Assembly (NCBI RefSeq): GCF_009649785.1
Contig: NZ_WJOK01000007.1
Span: 1 to 64,000 of the forward strand
Length of the DNA stretch: 64,000 nt
Direction: 5' to 3'
Origin: Agrobacterium tumefaciens
GTDB lineage: Bacteria; Pseudomonadota; Alphaproteobacteria; Rhizobiales; Rhizobiaceae
The notes beneath the pieces were generated by a model, which ran no database searches, was not told the origin of the DNA, and saw only the letters and a program-made list of their open reading frames with translations. The translations under genes and the position numbers were made by a program. Shown in pieces: positions 35,845-45,675 of this stretch; the stretch's first letter is position 1, and each line of letters opens with the position of its first letter.

Positions 35845-38274
35845 TCAGTTCGGCAGCGCGTAAGCGATCACGTAGTCGCCACGGTCAGGAGACTGACGTG
35901 CACCGCCGGCCGAGATGACGACATATTGCTTGCCTGTCTTCGGAGACTTGTAGCTCATCGGGCCGCCCTGGCTGCCGACAGGAAGGCGGGCCTTCCAGAC
36001 TTCCTTGCCGGTCGCCGTATCGAAGGCGCGCAGATAATAATCCTGTGTGCCGGCGATGAAGACGAGACCGCCCTGGGTGGCAAGCGTTCCGCCGAGCGTG
36101 GGCATGCCGATCGGGATCGGCAGACCCATCTTGATGCCAAGCGGACCGGTATCCTCAACGGTGCCGACAGGAACCTGCCACTTGATCTGCTGCGTCTTCA
36201 TGTCAATCGCAGTCATCGAGCCATAGGGTGGAGCCTGGCAGGGAATGCCGAGAGCAGACAGGAAACGGTTCTTGTTCACCGCATAGGGCGTGCCCTTCAT
36301 GGGAACGACGCCCATGCCGGTATTGACGCTTTCGCCGCCGCTTGCCGTTGCCTTGGTGGGAGCAGCTTCCTTCATCTCAATCCACAGGCCGAGGCGCATG
36401 TCGTTGATGAAGATTGTGTTGGTCGTCGGGTCAGTCGAGATGCCGCCCCAGTTCATGCCACCGAGCGAACCCGGGAAGGCGAGGGAGAGGTCCGTGCCCG
36501 GCGCCGTATAGAGGCCTTCATAACGCATGCCCTTGAAAGCGATACGGCAAAGAAGCTGATCGAAAGGGGTGGCACCCCACATATCGGCTTCCGTCAGCGT
36601 CTGCGCGCCGATTTGCGGCATGCCCACCGAACGCGGCTGCGTTGGTGCATATGGCTCGTTCGGAATGTTGCCGGCCTTGACCGGAACGTCTTCCACCTTG
36701 GTCAGCGGCTGGCCAGTCGCACGGTCCAGCACATAGATCTGACCGGCCTTGGTGCCGAAGACCAGAGCCGGAACGGTCGTTCCGTCAGCCTTCGGGAAAT
36801 CGACGAAGCTCGGCTGCATCGGCACGTCGAAGTCCCATAGGTCGTTATGAACCGTCTGGTAGACCCACTTTTCGCGGCCGGTCGTGGCATCGAGCGCCAG
36901 CATGGAAGCGCCGTATTTATGATCGAGCGGTGTGCGCGTCGCGCCATAAAGATCGACCGAGGGGCTGCCTACCGGCATGAAGACCGTGTTCAGCTCCGGA
37001 TCGTAGGACATGGATGCCCAGACGTTCGGCGTGGAACGGGTGTAGGTCTGGCCCTCGGGCGGCAGTTTGGTGATTTCAGGGTTGCCGGGATCGAAAGCCC
37101 AGCGAAGCTCACCCGTCACAACGTCGAAACCGCGCATCACGCCGCCAGGCATATCCACCTGTACGTTGTCAGCGATACGCCCGCCGACCACGACGGTGGT
37201 GCCGGCCAGTGTGGGGGCCGATGTCAGCACATATTGCGGGTCCGGCGCATCACCAAGACCGATCTTCAGATCGACGCGGCCGTTGGTGCCGAAATCCGGG
37301 CAAAACGCGCCGGTGTCGGCGTCGAGCGCGATGAGTTCCGCGTTGATGGTGTTCATGAGAATGCGGCGCTGGCAAAGCGCGCCGTCAGCTACGATCGCCG
37401 GGGTGACAGGCGTTGCGCCCGGAGCGGTCGGCTGCTTCAGCGGCGCCTTGGCATCGAAATAGGCGAGACCACGGCAACGCATCCAGACGGTGGATTTGGC
37501 GTTGATTTCGGTCTTCCACTTCTGCGCGCCGGTATCGGCGTCGAGGGCGATGACATTGTTGTGCGGTGTGCACACAAACACGGTGTCGCCGACCTGAAGC
37601 GGCGTTTCCTGATCTTCCGCACCGTTCGCGCCGGGGCTGATCGGGATGTCGCCGGTCCGATAGGTCCATGCCACCTCAAGGTTCTTGACGTTATCGCGGT
37701 TGATTTCGTCAAGCGCAACAAAGCGGCTGCCGCCCGCCGTATTGCCGTAATGTTCCCAGTTCTTCTGCTCATTTTCCGGCGTTACCGGCGTCAGTGCAGC
37801 AACCTCACCCTTGAAGGCGACGGTCGGATGCGGCACGAACATGCCGGCAAAACCGGCAGCGGACGCAATGGCCAGAACGCCAGCAAGGGCAAAGGGCGCG
37901 CCGTAAGCAGGCGTCTTGCCAGCCGCGCGCCGCAGCAGCGGATAGGAGAGCGCAACCACCGTGGCGCCCACGCCCAACGCCAGCAGGCGGGAGATGAGCG
38001 GCCAGAAGTGCAGTCCGGCTTCCCACACTGCCCAAACACCGCTAACGATGAAGACAAGGCCGAACAGGAGCGCGCCGGCAGGCTTGCGCAGCAGAATAAG
38101 CAAGCCGGAGACGATCAGCGCGATACCCGCAAAGACGAAATAGAGGCTGCCGCCGAGTGTTGCGAGCTGCCCGCCGCCAATGGCGAAGAACAGTCCCGCA
38201 GCGACAATGACAGCGCCGAGCACGAAGAGCCATAATCTGGCTGCAAGCGACGTTGAGGTTGCTGGTTTACTCAT
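35845..38274 (-). CDS. gcd: Membrane-bound PQQ-dependent glucose dehydrogenase
   Basis: Oxidises glucose and other aldoses to lactones in the periplasm and passes electrons to ubiquinone. The ATG at 38274 gives 809 residues, close to the usual 800; the frame to 38364 is not needed. Five transmembrane helices fill residues about 15-145, followed by the eight-bladed PQQ propeller. Typical segments are GDTVFVCTPHNNVIALDADT, RCRGLAYFDAK, GGRIADNV and, near the end, QGGPMSYKSPKTGKQYVVIS. No pqq genes are in the window. It is divergent from a LysR gene 402 bases away. Confidence 0.95.
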   Translation of the reverse strand: MSKPATSTSLAARLWLFVLGAVIVAAGLFFAIGGGQLATLGGSLYFVFAGIALIVSGLLILLRKPAGALLFGLVFIVSGVWAVWEAGLHFWPLISRLLALGVGATVVALSYPLLRRAAGKTPAYGAPFALAGVLAIASAAGFAGMFVPHPTVAFKGEVAALTPVTPENEQKNWEHYGNTAGGSRFVALDEINRDNVKNLEVAWTYRTGDIPISPGANGAEDQETPLQVGDTVFVCTPHNNVIALDADTGAQKWKTEINAKSTVWMRCRGLAYFDAKAPLKQPTAPGATPVTPAIVADGALCQRRILMNTINAELIALDADTGAFCPDFGTNGRVDLKIGLGDAPDPQYVLTSAPTLAGTTVVVGGRIADNVQVDMPGGVMRGFDVVTGELRWAFDPGNPEITKLPPEGQTYTRSTPNVWASMSYDPELNTVFMPVGSPSVDLYGATRTPLDHKYGASMLALDATTGREKWVYQTVHNDLWDFDVPMQPSFVDFPKADGTTVPALVFGTKAGQIYVLDRATGQPLTKVEDVPVKAGNIPNEPYAPTQPRSVGMPQIGAQTLTEADMWGATPFDQLLCRIAFKGMRYEGLYTAPGTDLSLAFPGSLGGMNWGGISTDPTTNTIFINDMRLGLWIEMKEAAPTKATASGGESVNTGMGVVPMKGTPYAVNKNRFLSALGIPCQAPPYGSMTAIDMKTQQIKWQVPVGTVEDTGPLGIKMGLPIPIGMPTLGGTLATQGGLVFIAGTQDYYLRAFDTATGKEVWKARLPVGSQGGPMSYKSPKTGKQYVVISAGGARQSPDRGDYVIAYALPN

Positions 38275-38676
38275 GAAATTAAATATCCGGTTAGGAGAGC
38301 CGCCGCGAAGGCTGACGCCCGATGATCTTTCAATGCCCGGCCCAGGCCAGACAGTCCGCCGCACTTACGGCTGAGCGAAGATGCGCTGAAGGCGACGAGG
38401 CGAAATGGGGAACAATGGTGCGGGAGACTTCCGTGGTGACTGTCATTTTGACCCATTCACTGCAGTTTATCGCCGGCCCCAATGGACGGCGGACAATGTG
38501 CTCGAACAAATCCTCCCAAGTTCGTATCGCAGAGGCCCGCATGCGGGCACTGGGCGACCGAAACCTCGGTGCGGTATAACGTCGCCTGCGACAAGATGAC
38601 AATGCGCAAGACGGGCATTTTTGATAAGCTGCGCTTATACCATATCAACACCTACAACACAAAGACCTCTCCGCCG
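38275..38676. other. Intergenic region between gcd and the LysR gene
   Basis: 402 bases with divergent promoters for gcd and the LysR-type regulator. Open frames on both strands here lack ribosome-binding sites and look non-coding. A LysR T-N11-A type site could not be assigned with confidence. Confidence 0.5.
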
Positions 38677-39576
38677 ATGGATATTCGCCAGCTCGCCATT
38701 TTCGTGGAAGCCGCAAGGGCCAAAAATTTCCGCGCGGCCGCTTTGCAGCTGGGCATCGCCCAACCGGCCGTAACGCAGCGTATCCGGCAACTGGAAGAGA
38801 ATCTGGGCTTCAAGCTTTTCCTCCGTGTCAACCGCGGTGTGGAACTTACGCCGGCTGGGCAGTCGATGCTGCTCGATGCGGAGGAAATTCTTGCCCGCAC
38901 CAAGGGGGCGCTGGAAAAGGCACACCAGATCAGGCGCGGCCAGCTCGGCACGCTGCGCATCGGCTTCGGCACCAGCGTAATGGCGGAACGAAAATTGCCG
39001 GCGCTGATCACCCGCTATGGCAACGACCACAGGGAGGTGACGCTTGAACTCCTGCCCGGCATGACGATGGAACAATTGATCGAGCAGGTGGCGACGCGCA
39101 AGACAGACGTCGCTTTCATTCGCGCACCCCTGCCCCAATTGCCGCAGAGCTTGCGGGCCATGCCCTTCGACCGCTCCAAACTGTGCGTCGCCCTGCCGGA
39201 GCGCCATCCGCTCGCCTCCCGCCCCAGAGTTTCGGTTGGCGATATCGTGCAGGAAAAACTGCTGCTACCGGTGGACGAGATCGGCCTGGGGCTCAGCAGC
39301 AGCGCGCTTTCCCTTTTCGAGGATGCAGGCTGTGAGCCGGAAATCGGCATGCGCATCGCCAACGTCAACACCATCCTTGCCCTCGTGGAAGCTGGCGCGG
39401 GAATTTCCATTCTGCCGGAAAGCACCGTGCGCTCCACAAGGGGCATCACAGGTGTGCCGCTCGAAAGCGCCGATGCCTGGTCAGATAGCGTGCTGGTCGT
39501 CAGACGCGGTCCGCTTGCCCTCCACGTGGAGGCCTTCGTGAATATGGTACGGCAGGCCTACCAGTCCCACCTATAA
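38677..39576 (+). CDS. LysR-family transcriptional regulator
   Basis: 299-residue regulator. The N-terminal winged helix starts MDIRQLAIFVEAARAKNFRA, with the recognition helix in AQPAVTQRIRQLEENLGFKL. The effector domain (about 90-295) is of periplasmic-binding-protein type. The ATG at 38677 matches the family start exactly; the frame is open to 38482 but that part is not LysR-like. It faces away from gcd and lies 160 bases upstream of maeB on the same strand, so either could be its target. Catabolic LysR proteins of the BenM/CatM style share this layout; the ligand is unknown. Confidence 0.92.
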   Translation: MDIRQLAIFVEAARAKNFRAAALQLGIAQPAVTQRIRQLEENLGFKLFLRVNRGVELTPAGQSMLLDAEEILARTKGALEKAHQIRRGQLGTLRIGFGTSVMAERKLPALITRYGNDHREVTLELLPGMTMEQLIEQVATRKTDVAFIRAPLPQLPQSLRAMPFDRSKLCVALPERHPLASRPRVSVGDIVQEKLLLPVDEIGLGLSSSALSLFEDAGCEPEIGMRIANVNTILALVEAGAGISILPESTVRSTRGITGVPLESADAWSDSVLVVRRGPLALHVEAFVNMVRQAYQSHL

Positions 39577-39736
39577 TGCCGACAATACGCACTTAATCGA
39601 TTGAATCGGCCACAAATTTCGCCACGGCTAAATTTGCTGCACTGAACAACATTCAACGCTTGGCACGCGCGCGAAAAATACAATAACAACGACGGATATT
39701 TTTGCACTGTTATCGACACGAAAGCACACTCAGCCC

Positions 39737-42025
39737 ATGTCCGACACGACGAAGCCCGCCAGCCCCAGAACATCGGTTACAGATCAGGAAGCACTGGATT
39801 TCCACGCGCAAGGCAGACCGGGGAAACTGGAAATCACCCCGACCAAGCCGATGGCGACTCAGCGGGATCTGTCGCTTGCCTATTCGCCGGGAGTGGCCGT
39901 GCCGGTGAAAGCCATCGCCGAAAATCCGGCGACCGCTTACGATTATACGACACGCGGCAACATGGTAGCAGTGATCTCCAACGGCACGGCGATCCTCGGT
40001 CTCGGCAATCTCGGCGCGCTCGCCTCCAAGCCTGTCATGGAAGGCAAGTCCGTTCTGTTCAAGCGCTTTGCGGATGTGGATTCCATCGATCTCGAGGTCG
40101 ATACCGAAGACGCCGACGAATTCATCAATTGCGTGCGTTACCTTGGCCCCTCTTTCGGCGGCATCAATCTGGAAGACATCAAGGCGCCGGAATGTTTCAT
40201 CATCGAAAGCCGCCTGCGCGAGCTGATGGACATTCCCGTTTTCCATGACGACCAGCACGGAACCGCCATCATCGCCGCCGCCGGTCTCATCAACGCCATC
40301 GAACTGACGGGCCGAGACTTCAAGACGACGAAGCTCGTCTGTAACGGCGCAGGTGCTGCTGCCATCGCCTGCATGGACCTCATCAAGGCCATGGGTTTCA
40401 ACCCCGAAAACATCACGCTTTGCGACACCAAGGGCGTGATCTACCAGGGCCGCACCGAAGGCATGAACCAGTGGAAATCCGCCCATGCGGTAAAGACTGA
40501 CAACCGCACGCTGACTGAGGCCATGAAGGGCGCGGATGTCGTCTTCGGCCTGTCGCAGAAGGGTGCCTTCACCGAAGAGATGATCCGCTCCATGGCGCCG
40601 AAGCCGATCATTTTCGCGATGGCCAACCCTGACCCGGAAATCACCCCGGAAGAAGTCGCCCGCATCCGCGACGACGCCATCATGGCGACGGGGCGTTCGG
40701 ATTATCCGAACCAGGTCAACAACGTCCTCGGCTTTCCCTATATCTTCCGCGGCGCGCTCGATGTCCGCGCAAGCCAGATCAACGACGCAATGAAGATTGC
40801 CGCTGCACAGGCGCTGGCCGATCTTGCCCGCGAGGATGTGCCGGATGATGTGGCCGCCGCCTATCAGGGCAACCGCCCGCGCTTCGGATCGCAATATATC
40901 ATTCCCGTTCCCTTCGATCCGCGACTGATCTCGGCAATTCCGGTGGCCGTGGCGAAGGCCGCCATCGAAACCGGCGTCGCTCGCCGCGAATTGCCCGATC
41001 TCGATGCCTATGCCCGCGAGCTTTCCGCCCGTCGCGACCCCATGGCGTCGACCACGCAGCGCCTTTACGAGCGTGTGCGCCGCTCTCCGAAGCGGGTCGT
41101 TTTCGCCGAAGCGGAAGAAGAACAGGTGATGCGCGCGGCGATCTCGTTTACCGCGCAGGGGCTTGGCACCGCCATCCTGCTCGGCCGTGACGACATCATC
41201 AAGGCCAATGCGGAGCGTGCCGGCATCGATCTCGACCGCGCCAATATAGAGATCACCAATGCCCGCCTTTCCAGCCGCGTCGATGCCTATGTCGATTATC
41301 TCTATGCGCGTTTGCAGCGCGGCGGCTTCCTGCTGCGCGACGTGCAGCGCCTGATCCACAACGACCGTAACCATTTCGCCGCCTGCATGGTGGCGATGGG
41401 CGATGCGGACGCCGTGGTCACCGGCGTTACCCGCAACTATTCCACGGCGCTCGAGGATATCCGCCGCTGCATCAACACCAAACCCGGCCACCGTATCATC
41501 GGCGTTTCTCTGGTCGTGTCGCGCAACCGAACGGTCTTCGTGGCAGATACCGCCGTGCACGACATGCCGTCCGCCGAAGACCTTGCCGATATCGCCGAAG
41601 AAGCGGCCGGTCTTGCCCGCCGTTTCGGCTACGAACCGCGTGTGGCGATGCTCGCCTATTCCACCTTCGGCCAGCCGGTTGGCGAACGCTCCGACAAGGT
41701 GCGCGAAGCGGTGAAAATCCTCGACAAGCGCAACGTCAATTTTGAGGTCGACGGGGAAATGTCGGCCGATGTGGCGCTGAACCATCATCGCATGCAGAGC
41801 CAGTATCCCTTTGCCCGCCTTTCCGGTGCGGCCAACGTGCTGGTCATGCCAGCCATCCATTCCGCCTCGATCTCCACCAAGATGCTACAGGAACTGGGCG
41901 GCGCGACCGTCATCGGCCCGCTTCTCGTCGGCCTCGACAAATCGGTGCAGATCACCTCGATGGGTGCCAAGGACAGCGACATCGTCAATATGGCGGCGAT
42001 CGCGGCCTATAACGCCGGTCGGTAA
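39737..42025 (+). CDS. maeB: NADP-dependent malic enzyme with phosphotransacetylase-like domain
   Basis: Converts malate to pyruvate, CO2 and NADPH. The 762 residues comprise an N-terminal malic-enzyme half (about 1-430) with [14 protein letters not shown], the catalytic stretch [20 protein letters not shown] and the nucleotide-binding region [19 protein letters not shown]-terminal phosphotransacetylase-like half (about 440-762) follows. In rhizobia the C-terminal half is thought to regulate rather than catalyse acetyl transfer (established for Tme/Dme). The fusion is the normal MaeB architecture. No close operon partner. Confidence 0.95.
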   Translation: MSDTTKPASPRTSVTDQEALDFHAQGRPGKLEITPTKPMATQRDLSLAYSPGVAVPVKAIAENPATAYDYTTRGNMVAVISNGTAILGLGNLGALASKPVMEGKSVLFKRFADVDSIDLEVDTEDADEFINCVRYLGPSFGGINLEDIKAPECFIIESRLRELMDIPVFHDDQHGTAIIAAAGLINAIELTGRDFKTTKLVCNGAGAAAIACMDLIKAMGFNPENITLCDTKGVIYQGRTEGMNQWKSAHAVKTDNRTLTEAMKGADVVFGLSQKGAFTEEMIRSMAPKPIIFAMANPDPEITPEEVARIRDDAIMATGRSDYPNQVNNVLGFPYIFRGALDVRASQINDAMKIAAAQALADLAREDVPDDVAAAYQGNRPRFGSQYIIPVPFDPRLISAIPVAVAKAAIETGVARRELPDLDAYARELSARRDPMASTTQRLYERVRRSPKRVVFAEAEEEQVMRAAISFTAQGLGTAILLGRDDIIKANAERAGIDLDRANIEITNARLSSRVDAYVDYLYARLQRGGFLLRDVQRLIHNDRNHFAACMVAMGDADAVVTGVTRNYSTALEDIRRCINTKPGHRIIGVSLVVSRNRTVFVADTAVHDMPSAEDLADIAEEAAGLARRFGYEPRVAMLAYSTFGQPVGERSDKVREAVKILDKRNVNFEVDGEMSADVALNHHRMQSQYPFARLSGAANVLVMPAIHSASISTKMLQELGGATVIGPLLVGLDKSVQITSMGAKDSDIVNMAAIAAYNAGR

Positions 42026-42079
42026 CGGTGTGGGAGCGCTCTTCGGGAGAAGGGTGCTCAAAATGCCCCGGCATAGCCA

Positions 42080-42109
42080 GCATATCCTCGCCCTGTGGCG
42101 AGGATATGC
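42080..42109 (+). terminator. Stem-loop behind maeB
   Basis: 13-bp perfect stem GCATATCCTCGCC/GGCGAGGATATGC with a CTGT loop, 54 bases after the maeB stop. There is no T run after it, so it may act with Rho or as mRNA protection. Confidence 0.7.
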
Positions 42110-42292
42110 CAAAGCGCCGAACCCCGGCACCGTAAGAACAAGATTCTACGATTTCAAATTATTAGGTTATTTTTTCTCACCAGAGAACTTATTGGAACAC
42201 GATTTTATTTATACGATTTTTTGCGCAACGCCAATTCTCGCTCTCGACGGACGCCTCATGTAGTTTCCACCCACAACCAAAAGGAAATACCC

Positions 42293-43132
42293 ATGGCCCT
42301 CTCCTTCTCCAGATTTGCCGCAAAACTCATCGCCGGAACCGTCGCTATCGCTTCGATGGCCACCGCCGCTCACGCGGATGCGACGCTCGACCGTATCAAG
42401 GGTCGCGGCAAGCTCACCGTCGGCGTCATCCTGTCCGGCGCGCCTTTCGGCTTCATCGATCCGAAGACGCAGGAGCAGAAGGGCCTCAACATCGACGTCG
42501 CCAAGGCGCTGGCCGCCGGTCTCGGTGTGGAGCTGGTGACCGAAACCGTGACCCCGCCCAACCGCGTGCAGTTCCTGCAGCAGGGCAAGGTCGATATTCT
42601 GATCGCCAACATGCAGTACACGGAAGAGCGCGCCAAAACGCTCGATTACGTGCCCACCCCCTATGACCGCCAGGGCGGCGCAGCCATCGGTCGAAAGGAC
42701 TCGGGCATCAAGGACTGGCCGGACCTGAAGGGAAAGATTGCCTGCGTATCGCAGGGCTCCAACTACACCCAGCCGCTGATCGAGCAATATGGCGCGCAGG
42801 TAAAGGCGTTGCCGAGCCAGCCGGAATCGCTGCTCGCGCTGAAGGGCGGCAATTGCGATGTCTCCGTGCACGTCAACGGCACGCTGAGCCTGATGCTTCA
42901 GGACCGCGCCGATGAGTGGAAGGATTACGGCATCCTGATCCCCACCGACCTTATCCCTTCTGACTCCGTCATCTGGCTGCGCAAGGGCGAGGCCGACACG
43001 CAGGCTGCGCTCGACAAGATCGTCAAGGAGCTGCACGCTTCCGGCAAAATGATCGAATTCGCCAAGGCCAACCGCCTGCCGAGCATCGGCTTCATGGAAG
43101 AGCAGAAGACGAAGCTCTCCGCGGCGCAGTAA
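42293..43132 (+). CDS. Polar amino-acid-type ABC substrate-binding protein (family 3)
   Basis: Periplasmic receptor of the HisJ/FliY group. AAGGAAATACCC precedes the ATG at 42293. The signal peptide ends about residue 29 (AAHA-DAT), followed by LTVGVILSGAPFGFIDPKTQ and GLNIDVAKALAAGL, the family signature. The 279-residue length is normal. A Cys pair (ACVSQGS and GGNCDVS) may form a disulfide. It heads an operon with two permeases, an ATPase, an MmgE/PrpD protein and a flavin monooxygenase. The ligand may therefore be an amino-acid-like xenobiotic or sulfur/nitrogen compound rather than a common amino acid; that is inference. Confidence 0.91.
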   Translation: MALSFSRFAAKLIAGTVAIASMATAAHADATLDRIKGRGKLTVGVILSGAPFGFIDPKTQEQKGLNIDVAKALAAGLGVELVTETVTPPNRVQFLQQGKVDILIANMQYTEERAKTLDYVPTPYDRQGGAAIGRKDSGIKDWPDLKGKIACVSQGSNYTQPLIEQYGAQVKALPSQPESLLALKGGNCDVSVHVNGTLSLMLQDRADEWKDYGILIPTDLIPSDSVIWLRKGEADTQAALDKIVKELHASGKMIEFAKANRLPSIGFMEEQKTKLSAAQ

Positions 43133-43160
43133 CGGCTGGGCAATCCCGCTTGCTCCGTCA

Positions 43161-43179
43161 CCCCGGAACTGGTCCGGGG
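43161..43179. repeat. CGTCACCCCG-type palindrome
   Basis: CCCCGGA/TCCGGGG with a 5-base loop, preceded by CGTCA. It resembles the palindrome at 24268-24303 and lies between the binding-protein gene and its permeases. Confidence 0.45.
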
Positions 43180-43232
43180 GACCGGCATGTCGTAGGGGCA
43201 TCTGCCATCACGGAGATTTCCCCTCACCACTG

Positions 43233-43263
43233 AGAACGGCCGGTTTCGCCCGCCGTTCTTTTC
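43233..43263 (+). terminator. Attenuator-like terminator behind the binding-protein gene
   Basis: 8-bp stem AGAACGGC/GCCGTTCT followed by TTTTC, about 100 bases after the binding-protein stop and 73 before the permease start. It would reduce transcription of the downstream genes. Confidence 0.7.
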
Positions 43264-43335
43264 TGCTTTATAGCAAGACAGGTCATTCTGGCACCGCCTG
43301 CCGGGCGGCAGCCGCGACAACAGCATGGATATCCG

Positions 43336-44079
43336 ATGCAGGATGGATTTACAGCGCGTTTCATAGAGTTGGCCGCACATATAGGCCTCAACTATGACTT
43401 TCTGAACAGCGGCTACGAGGTTCAGATCTGGCTCGACGGCATGAAGATGACGCTCATCCTCGTCGCCGTCACCCTGCCGCTCAGCCTCGTTTTCGGCTTC
43501 ATTTTCGCCGCCATGCTCACGTCAGGCAAAGGCTGGCTCGCCGGTCCGGTGCGCGCCTATGTGGAATTGACGCGCAACACGCCGACGCTGGTGCAGCTGA
43601 TGTGTGGTTTCCTTGTGCTCAACATGTTGATTTCAAACGCGCTCGGCGGCGCGCAGAACAATCCGCTCACCCCGTTCTTCTGGGTCGTCGCCATCACCGG
43701 CCTGCACGTTGCCGCCTTCCATGCGGAAGCCTTGCGCGGCGGTATCGAGGCGGTGCCGGCTACCACCATCGAGGCGGCACGGGCCATCGGTTTCAGCTCT
43801 TTCGAGATTTTACGTTACGTGGAATTTCCGCTGGCAATCCGCACGGCACTTCCTTCCATCATCAACAATCTCATCAATCTGGTGAAGCTCACCACCGTCG
43901 GCTCGGCGATTGCGGTCGGTGAAATCACCTATGCCTCGATCCTGATCTGGACGCAGCGCGACAATGTGGTCGAACTTATGCTGGTGATCCTCATCTTTTT
44001 CAGTGTCATCAATTTCATCGTCGCAAGGGCGGGCCTGTGGCTTGAGCGGCGTCTTGCGGTTCCGGGGTTCGGTCAATGA
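43336..44079 (+). CDS. Amino-acid-type ABC permease
   Basis: First membrane subunit, HisQ/HisM type, 247 residues with about five helices. The conserved region AYVELTRNTPTLVQLMCGF is the family's ELxRxTPxLVQL motif. The EAA loop is EAARAIGFSSFEILRYVEFP. The ribosome-binding site is weak (GGATATCC), consistent with lower translation than the receptor. Its stop overlaps the next permease start as ATGA. Confidence 0.92.
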   Translation: MQDGFTARFIELAAHIGLNYDFLNSGYEVQIWLDGMKMTLILVAVTLPLSLVFGFIFAAMLTSGKGWLAGPVRAYVELTRNTPTLVQLMCGFLVLNMLISNALGGAQNNPLTPFFWVVAITGLHVAAFHAEALRGGIEAVPATTIEAARAIGFSSFEILRYVEFPLAIRTALPSIINNLINLVKLTTVGSAIAVGEITYASILIWTQRDNVVELMLVILIFFSVINFIVARAGLWLERRLAVPGFGQ

Positions 44080-44858
44080 GCGCGGTGGTCTCTCCAACAC
44101 AGGCGGCGAAGAAGCTGCCTTTCGGCACCATTCTTCTGTGCGGCGTGCTGGTTGCCGTCGTGCTGTGGCTGGTTCTCGATCCCTCGCTCGGACAGGTGCT
44201 GCTGGAATGGCTGCCCTATCTGGGCAAGGGTTTTGCCATGAATGTGCTGATCAGCATCCTGGCGATTGCCATCGGCACCATCATCGGCGTCGTGCTTGGC
44301 ATCATGGAGCTTGCGCCCTATCGGCTCGTGCGCGCGCCGGCGCTCACCTACGTGCAAATCTTCCGCAACGCCCCGCATCTGGTGCTGATTTTCGCCGCGA
44401 CCTACATCTTCCCCTTCGAGATCGTCGCCTTCGGCAACTACATTCCGTTTCCAGACTGGATCAAGGCCGTGGTCGGGCTTGCGATTCCGGCCAGCGCCCA
44501 CATCGCCGAAATCACCCGGGGCGCCATCCAGTCCATTCCCACCGCACAATGGGAAGCGGCGCAGGGCCTCGGGTTTTCGCGCAACCAGACGCTGCGCTGG
44601 ATCATCCTGCCGCAATGCGTGAAGCGCTCGCTGCCGCCGTGGATGAACCTTTACGCCTCCATCACCATGGGCACGGCGCTTGCCTCGCTGGTCGGCGTGC
44701 ATGAGCTTCTCCACGCCGCAACCGATGCCAGCACCGCCGTGCAGCGCAACGATTTCACCGTCGTGGTCTATCTCACCGTCCTGATGGCGTTCTTCCTGTT
44801 CTGCTATCCCGTGTCCCGTTTCACGCAGCGCCTTGAACGGCGCTTCGCTTCCCGCTGA
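44076..44858 (+). CDS. Amino-acid-type ABC permease
   Basis: Second membrane subunit, 260 residues. It shows YVQIFRNAPHLVLIFAATYI in place of the usual RGTPLLVQ motif, and an EAA loop of EAAQGLGFSRNQTLRWIILP. It is coupled to the first permease by a 4-base overlap. The ATPase gene begins 12 bases downstream. Confidence 0.92.
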   Translation: MSAVVSPTQAAKKLPFGTILLCGVLVAVVLWLVLDPSLGQVLLEWLPYLGKGFAMNVLISILAIAIGTIIGVVLGIMELAPYRLVRAPALTYVQIFRNAPHLVLIFAATYIFPFEIVAFGNYIPFPDWIKAVVGLAIPASAHIAEITRGAIQSIPTAQWEAAQGLGFSRNQTLRWIILPQCVKRSLPPWMNLYASITMGTALASLVGVHELLHAATDASTAVQRNDFTVVVYLTVLMAFFLFCYPVSRFTQRLERRFASR

Positions 44859-44870
44859 TTGGAATACACC

Positions 44871-45671
44871 ATGTCCGCATCCGCCCCCCAAACCGCCGCC
44901 AAAGCTCTGGTTGAACTGGAAGGCGTGCACCTGTCCTTCGGCGACAATCAAGTGCTCAAAGGCATTGATCTCACCGTCAACAAGGGCGACGCCGTCTCCA
45001 TCATCGGCCCTTCCGGCTCGGGCAAATCCACGATCCTGCGCTGCATCAACGGCCTGCTCATTCCGCAATCTGGCAAGATCACCGTGGGGGGCACCCGCGT
45101 CGATCAGCTGAAAACGGAAGCTGAGCGCATAACGCTGCGCAAGCGCATCGGCATTGTCTTCCAGCAGTTCAACCTCTTCCCGCATCTAACTGTCATGGAA
45201 AATATCAACATCGCGCCGATTAAAATCCTCGGCACGCCGAAGGCGGAAGCCGAGCGTCATGCCCGCGAATTGCTGGAAAAAGTCCGCCTGTCGCAGAAGG
45301 TGGATGCCTATCCCGGTCAGCTGTCCGGCGGCCAGCAGCAGCGTGTGGCCATTGCCCGCGCGCTTGCCATGCGGCCTGAACTGGTTCTGTTCGACGAGGT
45401 TACCTCCGCACTTGATCCGGAAACCGTCGGCGAAGTGCTCGCCGTCATCCGCGATCTCGTCAATGACGGCATGACCAGCATTCTCGTGACACACGAAATG
45501 CGCTTCGCCGAGGAAATCAGCGACAATATCGTCTTCACGGAAAACGGCCTGATCGTTGATCAGGGCACGCCGGAGCACATCTTCTACAAGTCGACCAATC
45601 CGCGTATCAACGCCTTCGTAAAGGGCCTCGGCGGACAGGTGGCACGGGTCGCCGACGGCGAAGGGATCTGA
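44871..45671 (+). CDS. Amino-acid-type ABC ATP-binding protein
   Basis: ATPase of the GlnQ/HisP class, 266 residues. Walker A GPSGSGKST is at 46-54, signature LSGGQQQR at 151-158, and Walker B LVLFDEVTSALDPE follows. The family's QQFNLFPHLTVMENI Q-loop is present. The ATG at 44871 is preferred to a TTG at 44859. It lies 4 bases before the MmgE/PrpD gene, so transport and catabolic genes form one unit. Confidence 0.93.
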   Translation: MSASAPQTAAKALVELEGVHLSFGDNQVLKGIDLTVNKGDAVSIIGPSGSGKSTILRCINGLLIPQSGKITVGGTRVDQLKTEAERITLRKRIGIVFQQFNLFPHLTVMENINIAPIKILGTPKAEAERHARELLEKVRLSQKVDAYPGQLSGGQQQRVAIARALAMRPELVLFDEVTSALDPETVGEVLAVIRDLVNDGMTSILVTHEMRFAEEISDNIVFTENGLIVDQGTPEHIFYKSTNPRINAFVKGLGGQVARVADGEGI

Positions 45672-45675
45672 CGCC

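Noticed and set aside
36847..38235. 462-codon open frame antisense to gcd
   Set aside because: Arginine/alanine/glycine-rich shadow frame; gcd on the other strand is unambiguous.
38330..38602. 90-codon minus-strand frame in the gcd-LysR gap
   Set aside because: Ser/Arg-rich, no ribosome-binding site, and an overlapping plus-strand frame of similar quality; neither looks coding.
39710..41860. 716-codon open frame antisense to maeB
   Set aside because: Shadow of a high-GC gene; composition is His/Asp/Gly/Arg-rich with no domain, while maeB matches its family throughout.
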